From Macrostomum hystrix (Eukaryota > Platyhelminthes > Macrostomidae), in assembly GCA_950097015.1 (NCBI GenBank), contig CATNEN010000038.1, forward strand, positions 17,556,001-17,620,000: DNA of 64,000 bases. The letters are read 5' to 3'. Numbering within the stretch: the stretch's first letter is position 1; each line of letters starts with the position of its first letter. Shown here piece after piece: positions 1 through 8,992 of this stretch. Below the pieces are notes generated by a model. It was not told where the DNA came from. It did not search any database and saw nothing but the letters and a program-made list of their open reading frames with translations. Both the position numbers and the translations under genes were made by a program.

Positions 1-341
1 AGGTATCAGTATGCTCAAGGTGTCAGTATGCTCAATGTATCAGTATGCTCAATGTATCAGTGTGCTCAAGGTGTCAGTGTGCTTAAGGTGTCAGTGTGCT
101 CAAGGTGTCAGTATGCTCAATGTATCAGTATGCTCAATGTATCAGTGTGCTCAAGGTGTCAGTGTGCTCAAGGTGTCAGTGTGCTCAAGGTGTCAGTGTG
201 CTCAAGGTGTCAGTGTGCTTAAGGTATCAGTATGCTCAATGTATCAGTGTGCTCAAGGTGTCAGTGTGCTTAAGGTATCAGTATGCTCAAGGTGTCAGTA
301 TGCTCAAGGTGTCAGTGTGCTCAAGGTGTCAGTGTGCTCAG
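1..341. repeat. 17-bp minisatellite, about 20 copies, truncated by the window edge
   Basis: The unit is close to CTCAAGGTGTCAGTGTG, with variants in which GGTGTC becomes GTATC or TGTATC. Seventeen is not a multiple of three and the unit has no stop codons, so all three + frames stay open; those frames are not genes. The array runs directly into the acceptor of the exon at 342, and the last unit itself supplies the intron-terminal CAG. It is therefore the 3' end of an intron. Confidence 0.93.
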
Positions 342-517
342 ATGCCGCACCTGTCGTATCTCCGGGACTGTGCCTGCCGCCCGGTGCCGGGTCGCTGTCT
401 TCGACAGCTTCGTCGCGAAACATCTCTCGCCTAGAGAAGCTGGCGCCGCTGTTCTCCCGTCCACCCAGGCCGATACCGGAAGCTGTAGAAGCGGGCTGTC
501 GATCGCCAATCAGCTGA
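342..517 (+). CDS. Last coding exon of an unidentified gene (5' part outside window)
   Basis: An acceptor (GTGTGCTCAG) at 341/342 is followed by about 58 codons of GC-rich, coding-like sequence ending in TGA at 515-517. The incoming phase is 1, because two bases precede the first full codon. The peptide is Pro/Ser/Ala-rich, with AAPVVSPGLCLPPGAG near its start and PLFSRPPRPIPEAVEAG near its end, and shows no domain I recognise. Third-position G/C bias matches the other real exons of the window, and the open frame starts to look like protein exactly where the minisatellite ends. It is most likely the C-terminus of a gene entering from the left. The product cannot be named from this exon. Confidence 0.5.
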
Positions 518-903
518 TTGCCAGCTTCCTGGTGCTGCTACAGGAACAAAATTTAGGGTTAGAAGCAATGGAAGTGGTAATTAGCACTTTGAGTTTTTTG
601 CTAGTAGGACAACTTCTCACGGAGCTTTTACAGTCAGTGATTAGATTGTGTAGTGAATAGCCTGCGAAGAACCTCATCACTGGACAAAAAGTACATCACT
701 TAAGAAGTTCTATTTTTAGCTGGAATCTTCCAAAAAATCCTCCCAGTTTGTTACATCGAAGCCCTACAAGGCGATGCTTTCTGTCTCCGAGTGTCCTTTG
801 GGCTGATGCCGGACCTGTGACATTCAATGAAGACTCTAAAAAGCAAATATCCGGTATCGGACCGACTAACGAATACTGTGATCTATTCGAATAGAGCGAG
901 TCT
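518..903. other. 3' flank of the left-edge exon; no clear gene
   Basis: AT-richer sequence following the stop at 517. On the minus strand an 80-codon frame begins at an ATG at 938 and ends near 696, but it lacks the codon bias of the other exons. No poly(A) signal or RNA gene is evident. Confidence 0.4.
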
Positions 904-2703
904 CTATTCGAAGACGCGATCCAGCGATTCTCCTCCATCCCCCTCCCCCTAGGGAAATTCTGTAGACCTGCCGATGGGAAGAAAATCTAATTAGTGCCTC
1001 TATTTAGTTATCGCAGCGGAAGCTGACCGGGAGGCTCTGAAATTGCTGTGTCTTCAATAATTATTATGAGCAATGATATTAGTGTACATTTAAGTGCAAC
1101 CTTGGGGGTCGGTGGCAGAGCGGTTATCGCGTTTGCCTTTCGCACCACGGTCCCTAAGTTCGATTCCACGGCGAGGCCACATTTATTTGGGGCGCAGCCG
1201 CGGAGAGAAGGCTTGGTGGCTTGTCGTGCAAGTTACGCCCTTGAGGGCAAATCTCCAAGGCACAGTGAAATGTACACTGCCTGACGATGAGAAAGTCACG
1301 GCAGATGCACACACCTGTGTGAGTGTATGCCTGCGTACAGTATCTGTGTGCGTGTGTGCTCAGGAGTCAGCGAAATGGGCAGAATTGCCTACTCGCTAGC
1401 TGTGAGTCTACTGTCACTAGATATGTGCTATTGCCCGCAGCCCTCCTGCAATTATTATTATTATTTTTTTTTTAAGTGCGACCTAGTATTTGGTTTGCAA
1501 TCTAAAGTTGTAGCCTAGTGGTTAGGGCGTCAGACTCACGACTTGAAGGTCGGGGGTTCGATTCCCGTCTCCACTTAAACAATTTGTGTCCTTTAGCAAG
1601 ACACTTAACTCTGCATTGCTTCAGTTCACCCAGCTGTTAAATGGGTACCAGCATTAGCTGGGATAATTGAAGGTGGGTGTGGCGTCCCCCCAGTCCATGG
1701 ACTGAACAGCCGTACGCAGCCTTCAGATGCGCCGCGCAATAGCTGCGGCTGTGCTGTCGGCTGCACATCTGACCCGATTAGGGCAGGTGTAATCAATTAT
1801 TATTATTATTTATTATTAATCTAAAGTCTAACAAACTATAGGCACGTTATGCAAGCCCTGCAAATGTAATTTTATACAAGGGAATCGAATTTTTTGGCTA
1901 TTAAAATTATTTTCATGAACATTAACATAATTCAGAAATGTTGATTTCCATGATAATCATTTCAATAGTATACACAGGAATTTATTACAATGGGATAATA
2001 ACGCAGGTTACTCATTCCAATGGGATAATAACACAGGTACTCATTCCAATGGGATAATAACGCAGGTTACTCATTCCAATGGGATAATAACACAGGTACT
2101 CATTCCAATGGGATAATAACACAGGTACTCATTTCAGTGGGATAATAACACGGGTTACTCATTCCAATGGGATAATAACACAGGTACTCATTCCAATGGG
2201 ATAATAACACAGGTACTCATTTCAGTGGGATAATAACACGGGTACTCATTCCAATGGGATATAACGCAGGTACTCATTCCAATGGGATAATAACACAGGT
2301 ACTCATTCCAATGGGATAATAACACAGGTACTCATTTCAGTGGGATAATAACACGGGTTACTCATTCCAATGGGATAATAACACAGGTACTCATTCCAAT
2401 GGGATAATAACACAGGTACTCATTCCAATGGGATAATAACACAGGTACTCATTCCAATGGGATAATAACACAGGTACTCATTCCAATGGGATAATAACAC
2501 AGGTTAATCATTCCAATAGGATAACTCACGGACGCATAGTAGTTGGCCCTACTATCGGTCTTTGTCAGCGACAACCTCTCCTCCCCCATGGCGCATAGAG
2601 TCTCCAGCTGATTTGGGAAGAATATCCTCAGAATAATATAGGCAGCTAATGCGATGACAATCATGGTTAGAAGGGTTATCACAATCGCAGCCCAGGGTTG
2701 CAT
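904..2703 (-). CDS. Possible small single-pass membrane protein (two exons)
   Basis: Exon 1 (2703-2530) starts at an ATG with A at -3 and encodes 58 residues. MQPWAAI is followed by a strong transmembrane helix (about residues 6-28, very Ile/Leu/Val/Ala-rich, ending near ILRIFFP) and a polar tail containing EERLSLTKTDSRANYYAS. It stops at a good donor (TCC|GTGAGT), phase 0. The nearest compatible acceptor is TTTCCCTAG at 949-957. It opens exon 2 (948-904), which adds an acidic Gly-rich tail (GEGDGGESLDRVFE) and TAG, for 72 residues in total. The intron holds two SINEs and a 29-bp minisatellite, as do introns elsewhere here. Exon 1 is moderately convincing; exon 2 is inferred from phase and acceptor only. 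An alternative second exon would read the overlapping frame with ATG at 938. I do not recognise the family. Confidence 0.4.
1103..1465 (+). mobile_element. tRNA-derived SINE, family A, full-length-like copy
   Basis: The head resembles a tRNA, with an A-box-like GGTGGCAGAGCGGTTATCGC and a B-box-like GTTCGATTCC spaced as in a tRNA gene. The body contains CGCAGCCGCGGAGAGAAGG, GTACACTGCCTGACGATGAG, CACACCTGTGTGAG and GGGCAGAATTGCCT. The tail is a short ATT repeat followed by a T-run. Parts of at least eight more copies occur in the window. It lies in the putative intron of the small membrane-protein gene. Confidence 0.85.
1504..1815 (+). mobile_element. tRNA-derived SINE, family B
   Basis: The tRNA-like head has GTAGCCTAGTGGTTAGGGCG (A box) and GGGTTCGATTCCCG (B box). 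A central domain contains CAAGACACTTAAC and CACCCAGCTGTTAAATGGGT, a pattern that from memory resembles the conserved central domains of widespread metazoan SINE superfamilies. The element ends in an ATT-rich tail. A diverged second copy is at 44958-45180. The head is not a functional tRNA gene: the body runs on as a repeat and the stems are imperfect. Confidence 0.8.
1975..2515. repeat. 29-bp minisatellite, about 18 copies
   Basis: The unit is built on CCAATGGGATAATAACACAG plus a TACTCATT segment. Some units have an extra T (GGTTACTC), and some read TTTCAGTGGG instead of TTCCAATGGG. The array adjoins the donor of the putative small membrane-protein exon at 2530, so it fills the 5' end of that intron. 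Confidence 0.95.
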
Positions 2704-3775
2704 GTTTAGCGAGGATAATTTAAAAGTTATAGGATCAAAATCAGAAGGCAACGAGGGTGACGCGGTTCGCAGCCTAAGCAATGGCTAAGCAATGGCTATT
2801 CATATTCGTTCTACTCGCGTCAATATTGATGCAGAGCATGGGCAGCTGCAGTGATTGGCTCTTTAACTCTCTGCCTATCTACACTCAGAATACTGCGGAG
2901 GGAAGAGAGGAGAGAACGGGAGATGAGGAAAATGAGGAGTCTAGAAGGGACGAGAGAAGGCAACTGGAGAAGTGGGGTTGGGAGGGTGAGCAAACACATT
3001 GAGTAGGCTGCACTTTTCCCTTAGTCCAGAGCACGCGGAGACTAGAAAGCGTATTATGGACTATCTCGTGTCCAATGGGAGGACAGATGCACACGGAGAG
3101 CAGAGAGAGAGAGAGGGGTGGCAGTTGGTTGGTATATTGTGCCAAAAATGGATCCAGCCCTATCTATATTAACGTGAGTACATCTGTTAAGAGCGGCTGC
3201 AACAAATGAAAATATTTCCCAGGCTAAACAGGGGGATGGGATGGAATGCTCTGGAGAGATTAAATTCAGATCAGGAGCAGATAGGCACACAGGAAGTGCT
3301 GCCAACAGAGACAGAGAGAGACAGAGGTCTCGGAGTCATCTTTCGCCCACTCTCTAGGCAATAAAACCGGTGCAAACTGTACCCTGTCCGATCCGCATCC
3401 TATTATATATCAGGTCTTGCCCAGTTGTCCCACCAATCGATAATTATTAATTTATTCTGTCGTCCGCCTCTCCTAGTGGATTAGGGAGGGGGGTTGGGCG
3501 ACTTTAATCCGGCCCGGTTGGAATGTAAAAACTGACGGGTGTGGACTGGGCAGATTAGGGGCATAAACTCCCTGAATGCAGCCGCATGCTGATGAGAGAT
3601 TTAGGGATCTTGGGATCTGGGTTCCGGATGACATGCACATTTCGGTGAATTGTGGTGTAGATTGAGCTGAAGTATTTTATAATAACCTTAACTATCTGGC
3701 TTCCATTATTTGACCGTTCTTATTTATTTATTCGACCTGACAATTATCTTAGACTTGCTCCTTAGTATATGAATA
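2704..3775. other. Intergenic; no gene supported
   Basis: The first few hundred bases are the 5' flank of the putative small gene. There are purine-rich stretches around 2900-2960 and 3095-3120 (GAGAGAGAGAG). Short open frames here have no homology I can see and no coding bias. Confidence 0.5.
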
Positions 3776-3777
3776 GT

Positions 3778-4278
3778 CTGAGAAGATTCTAATAGATGTA
3801 CCCGAAGATTCTACTAGATGTACCCGAATATTCTACTAGATGTACCCGAAGATTCTACTAGATGTACCTGAATATTCTACTAGATGTACCCGAAGATTCT
3901 AATAGATGTACCTGAATATTCTACTAGATGTACCCGAAGATTCTACTAGATGTACCTGAATATTCTACTAGATGTACCCGAAGATTCTAATAGATGTACC
4001 TGAATATTCTACTAGATGTACCTGAAGATTCTAATAGATGTACCTGAAGATTCTAATAGATGTACCTGAAGATTCTTATAGATGTACCTGAAGATTCTAA
4101 TAGATGTACCTGAAGATTCTTCTAGATGTACCTGAAGATTCTACTAGATGTACATGAAGATTCTACTAGATTTACCTGCGGATTCCACTAGATTTACCTG
4201 CGGATTCCACTAGATTTACCTGCGGATTCCACTAGATTTACCTGCGGATTCCACTAGATTTACCTGTGGATTCCACTA
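3778..4278. repeat. 22-bp minisatellite, about 22 copies
   Basis: The unit is close to GATTCTACTAGATGTACC plus a YGAA end. A first block alternates GAAGATTC and GAATATTC. The last five units (4150-4275) form a homogenised sub-block with GGATTCCACTAGATTTACCT. Intergenic. Confidence 0.95.
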
Positions 4279-5777
4279 GCTGTACCTCAGACTTAAAGCA
4301 CTTTTTGACCAGCGGGTTCTTGAAAGCAACACGCAAGACTCATAATGGTCTCAAGCAAATAATAACATGTTTTCTGGGCGTTATTAATTACTACGCCAGG
4401 CAAAGGCCTGAAATAGTAATAACGATTCTGAAAAAAAGCAATGTTCAAATTATATATATTTGCATATAATATTTATATTTTATTGGTAATTATATAAAGC
4501 ATCAATTATCATGTATTTTCCATATACAGCTGAAATAGGGTCAGTTGAGTTTTAACAGGCAGCCTTGTATTCAAGGCTCAGTAATTAACTTTACACAGGG
4601 GAACACTCGAATACAAAATTGTGCCTACATGACATTTTTTAAATAAAAAACATAACTAATATTTGTGAAGTTGGAAAAAATTATTTTAACTACTTTTGTG
4701 TCCCTAAAATACAGAAAAAGATAGATTATTCATAAAGCAGTGGTAAAGAATGACAACTGAATTTGAAGTTGAACAAATATTTTTGGAAGATCATACACTT
4801 CTTTTATACTCCTGAAAAGATCGGAGTACCAGACAGATAAGAAACTAAAATTTTTACTAGCAAGATGGAAAACCAACTGACGCGCTGACCACACAACTTT
4901 TAATAGTGCGGCAGTAGCATGCACAGAGTGCACAATTAAAAAATAAACTAATTGAATAAAATCATCGTTATTTTACGTAGTAGCTGTTGTGCGAATAAAA
5001 TTTGAAAGGCTAAAATAAAATGATGGCCCAGAGCGTAATCACCATCCTACAGGGTAATGACACCAGCGATCTATTTTTAGCATCTCAACTGACACGCGAT
5101 GCCTACGTGATACTGCTGATAGTGCTGCTATTTTTAGCACATTAAGGTCAAATTGCACGCGATTCTCGCGTGATAACTTAAACCGTACTAAGTAGAATAA
5201 CATTGGAATAGCATTGGATTATTGATAAAAGAAGCAATTTTAACTATACTCTGAAAAACAACAATTTCGTTGAATTGATTAAGATTAAGGAAATCGGTAT
5301 ATATAAAATACTGTCTTTATAAGTCTATTAGTACGTATTAAACATTGGATTAAATAAATTCTTATATATAATAGTTATTACATGCAGTCATTAGTCAGTT
5401 TGAACACAATTAAATAGTGTTCGACTGCACGCAGAGGAAGGAACCAGATGTGTATTTACATAAAGGGAATCCACAATTTGATTTTTATAAGCAAGCAAAC
5501 TTCAGCAAAAGTATAAAAACACAAATAAAAAGCATTTTTCAAGTCGGCTAACAACTTAAAAATGAAAATCGTAGCAATTTCTTTTATCAGAGATAGGGTT
5601 TTTAGTATCTCAGAGACATCTTAACACATTATATACCTATATTTATAAGCAGATCTGTTGAATCAAACCCACCAGACTCAACTAGGATTTCGGAAAATTA
5701 ACAAAATTACTTACAAATTTAAAAAGACAAACGCCATTGTCTGAATAAAAAAAATTGTCTGACTAAAAATTTTATTC
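4279..5777. other. AT-rich intergenic DNA, nothing recognised
   Basis: About 1.5 kb of low-GC sequence without a credible open frame, RNA gene or mobile-element terminus that I can identify. Confidence 0.5.
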
Positions 5778-5778
5778 A

Positions 5779-6445
5779 GGCTACCTTCAGGCCATCAGAC
5801 TGCTACCTTCAGGCCATCAGACTGCTACCTTCAGGCCATCAGACTGCTACCTTCAGGCCATCAGACTGCTACCTTCAGGCCATCAGATTTCTGCTACCCT
5901 TAGGCTATCAGACTGCTACCTTCAGGCCACCAGACTGCTACCTTCAGGCCACCAGATGCTACCTTCAGGCTATCAGACTGCTACCTTCAGGCCATCAGAC
6001 TGCTACCTTCAGGCCATCAGATTTCTGCTACCCTTAGGCTATCAGACTGCTACCTTCAGGCCACCAGACTGCTACCTTCAGGCCACCAGACTGCTACCTT
6101 CAGGCCATCAGACTACTGCTACCTTCAGGCCACCAGACTGCTACCTTCAGGCCACCAGCCTGCTACCTTCAGGCCATCAGACTACCGCTACCTTCAGGCC
6201 ATCAGACTACCGCTACCTTCAGGCCATCAGACTGCTGCTACCTTCAGGCCATCAGACTGCTGCTACCTTCAGGCCATCAGACTGCTGCTACCTTCAGGCC
6301 ATCAAACTACCGCTACCTTCAGGCCATCAGACTGCTGCTACCTTCAGGCCATCAGACTGCTGCTACCTTCAGGCCATCAGACTGCTGCTACCTTCAGGCC
6401 ATCAGACTGCTGCTACCTTTAGGCCATCAGACTGCTACCTTCAGG
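5779..6445. repeat. 22/25-bp minisatellite, about 29 copies
   Basis: The core is CTACCTTCAGGCCATCAGAC. Units differ by an extra trinucleotide (GCT or CGC) before CTACC, giving 22- and 25-bp forms; the right half is mostly 25 bp. The open frame across it (5956-6501) is repeat-driven. It lies just downstream of the RhoU/V-like gene. Confidence 0.95.
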
Positions 6446-6587
6446 CCGCTAAAACCGCTTACCTTCTGAGCCTCAGATGGTTGTTCTTATCAAGAGTCTA
6501 GGCTAAAACATGCAAATAAAAGAAAGGTACATGTAGAACACATAGAGTCAGCTATAGAGACGTTGATCAATACATAAACTTGAATCA

Positions 6588-7397
6588 TTAGTTCGCAGAG
6601 TGATCAGCCACACAAAACAGCCGCTGCAACAGTCCTGAAGACTTTTGTTGCTGCTGCTGCGACTGCTGCTTAGCAATGAGACGGCCTCCGCTTTGATCGC
6701 TAACTTTGGAACTCTTCGATTTTTTACCTCGCGATTTGCCAGACTTTCCGCCGGCCGCGGCGGACGCACCGCTGGCTAGAGCCTCTTGTACACTGGAGCC
6801 GGCCCAGATGGCGGTGTCAAACACCTCCTTGAGGCTCTTCTGTGTCAGCGCGCTGCACTCGATGTACTCAAGGGCACCGAGCTGTTTGCAGACCTTCTCG
6901 GCCTCCTCTCGACTAACCGGGGCGGCGTTTCTCAGCGACAAGTCTAACAGGATGGAGGCGTCGTCGCGTTGATCGGATTTCAAGCCGATCAACAATCTGG
7001 CAGCGTGCGGCGGGGCGTGCTCGTTTAACTCGGGCAGCCATTTGGCTCGGAGAGACTCAAGAGAGTCTGGTTGAGCAACAGCGAAGCAGAGCAAGAAAAC
7101 GTGCGCATCTGGATAGGCCAACGGCCGAATCTGTTCAAAGTGATCCAAGCCGGGGGTGTCGCACAGAGCCACCCGGCACCAACGATTGTCGACTCGCACA
7201 TCTATGGAATAGGTGTCATAGGTAGTTGGTGTGTAGGTGTTAGGAAAGCCGTTAGTTGTATAGCTGATTAGGCAGGCGGTTTTGCCGACAGAACTGTCGC
7301 CAACTGCTACGCATTTGATGAGGACAGGCGGCTGGGTTGGCGCGGCGCTGTTGTTAGCCACGGCAGCCGTATCGTACGAGTCGCTTGCAGTCTCCAT
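6588..7397 (-). CDS. Atypical Rho GTPase, RhoU/RhoV (Wrch/Chp)-like
   Basis: An intronless frame of 269 residues; I chose the ATG at 7397 because the frame upstream has no ATG. After a 25-residue Ala-rich N-terminus, the G domain shows a P-loop GDSSVGKT (33-40), effector loop YTPTTYDTY, switch II DTPGLDHF (80-87), LKSD (139-142) and ECSALTQKSLKEVFD (180-194). YTTNGFP, LCDTPG, FLLCFAV and ECSALTQK match the RhoU/RhoV subfamily best. The positions equivalent to G12, A59 and Q61 are Ser35, Pro82 and Leu84; in classical Rho proteins such changes block GTP hydrolysis. TKxD is LKSD. The tail has a Gly/Ser/Lys stretch, a Gln run and ends LFCVADHSAN, with one Cys (262) eight residues from the end and no CAAX box. 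It is likely a constitutively GTP-bound signalling protein (inferred). No stop or frameshift suggests a pseudogene. Confidence 0.88.
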   Translation of the reverse strand: METASDSYDTAAVANNSAAPTQPPVLIKCVAVGDSSVGKTACLISYTTNGFPNTYTPTTYDTYSIDVRVDNRWCRVALCDTPGLDHFEQIRPLAYPDAHVFLLCFAVAQPDSLESLRAKWLPELNEHAPPHAARLLIGLKSDQRDDASILLDLSLRNAAPVSREEAEKVCKQLGALEYIECSALTQKSLKEVFDTAIWAGSSVQEALASGASAAAGGKSGKSRGKKSKSSKVSDQSGGRLIAKQQSQQQQQKSSGLLQRLFCVADHSAN

Positions 7398-7544
7398 CGA
7401 TGAAGCTAATAACAATGACCAGAGCTATGGCGAATAGTAGAGATCCGAGTGCAGTTTCTATGAATAGCTGAAAGTTATAATTGGAGACCTCATTTTGGGT
7501 GACTGTACTGTAGTTTGGCTAAAGTCATTAAGGGCCAACACATC

Positions 7545-7762
7545 GCCAAAGGCACAGTGAGAGTGTACACTGCCTGACAATGAGAAAGTCAGGGCAGATG
7601 TACACACCTGTGTGAGCGTGTGCCTGCGTACAGTATCTGTGCGCGTGTGTGCTCAGGAGTCAGCGAAGTGGGCAGAATTGCCTCCTCGCTGGCTGTGGGT
7701 CTAGTGTCACCAAATGACATACCATTGCCTGCAGCCCTCCAACAATTATTATTATAATTTCT
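7545..7762 (+). mobile_element. SINE family A, 5'-truncated copy
   Basis: Starts inside the body (CCAAAGGCACAGTGAGAGTG) and continues through GTACACTGCCTGACAATGAG to the ATT-rich tail. It lies upstream of the RhoU/V-like start codon. Confidence 0.85.
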
Positions 7763-8624
7763 AATATTCTTATTATCATTAGGTGCATTTCTGAACCCTG
7801 ACTACAGCTAAGCTAGAAGCTTATAAAAAGGAACAAATCAAACTGGCTTTTAATTCCAATACAAAAAGGCAACAAGAAAACAAGTATTTATTGCTTACAA
7901 ATGGCAAATAAACAAAAAGTAAATAGGCGTACAAAAATGTTACACAAACAGTTAAATACAAAGACAAATTTTACCGGAGACAGTCAGTAAATAAGCAATG
8001 TTGTTTTTTGTTTTAAAATTATTTAGTAATGCAATGAAACAGGACTTAAAAAGCTATTAAAGTAGAATATGAGCTTACATGAGTTTTAAAGCATTGATAA
8101 ACTGATAAAGTTGATTTTGTTAAACAACTTCCGATGGAGTTAGAGCTGTTACGTCAGCGTGCATCGAAAAATTGTGAAAAAAATCTCCACACCACAAAAT
8201 GCTACTAGGGAAGTAGTATCAATTAGATAAAAAGCGCGAATTTGAAATCAAAATTTAAATCAATTTCAAAAAGTGAAACGTACAAATACGATAAGATAGT
8301 AAAGCATAAATAAGCCACTAATAGAAGCACGTCAGGCAAGAGTACAAAATAAGGCTAGCATGGTAACGAAATATTTGGATTATGCACTAGCTGCAAAAGT
8401 ACAAAATACTCGGAGTTTAAAGTTTATTTAAATATAAAAGTAGCAAAATGCACAAAAATGACAAAATTGTGCCGAAAAAATTCACAAATAGAATTTTCTC
8501 AATTGAGAATTATTATTTTTAGTAAACAAATGTTTTTGAACATAACGTGTACTTAATACGACACAAACTGTGTACCCTTCTCAGCCTGATAATCTACTTA
8601 ACCTTCCGTCACCATCAACCAAAC
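7763..8624. other. AT-rich intergenic DNA, nothing recognised
   Basis: Low GC and no coding bias. It holds no element I can identify between the truncated SINE and the 23-bp array. Confidence 0.5.
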
Positions 8625-8968
8625 TACCTAACCTGAATCTACCTACATACCTGACATGAATCTACCTACTTAACTACCCTGAATCTACCTACCTACCCTG
8701 AATCTACCTACATACCTGACATGAATCTACCTACTTAACTACCCTGAATCTACCTACCTACCCAGAATCTACCTACCTACCCTAAATCTACTTACCTACA
8801 CTAAATCTACCTACACACCTGAAATGAATCTACCTACATACCTGACATGAATCTACCTACATACCTGACATGAATCTACCTACATACCTGACATGAATCT
8901 ACCTACATACCTGACATGAATCTACCTACATACCTGACATGAATCTACCTACATACCTACATCGAACC
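8625..8968. repeat. 23-bp minisatellite with irregular left half, about 14 copies
   Basis: The unit is based on ACATACCTGACATGAATCTA plus CCT. The left part is a mix of CTACCTAC-rich variants and the right part is nearly perfect. It ends 25 bp short of the stop codon of the RNF168-like gene and so lies in its 3' flank or 3' UTR. Confidence 0.93.
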
Positions 8969-8992
8969 TACCTAACCACCAATAAACAAAAC

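Noticed and set aside
11-341. Overlapping open frames in all three + frames
   Set aside because: Produced by a stop-free 17-bp tandem unit. Only the part after the acceptor at 341 looks coding.
1103-1580. tRNA genes suggested by A- and B-box-like sequences
   Set aside because: The boxes belong to SINE heads that continue into a repeated body seen elsewhere. The stems do not form a clean cloverleaf.
5956-6501. 181-codon frame rich in Leu/Pro/Ser
   Set aside because: It is the 22/25-bp array read through, with no codon bias or domain.
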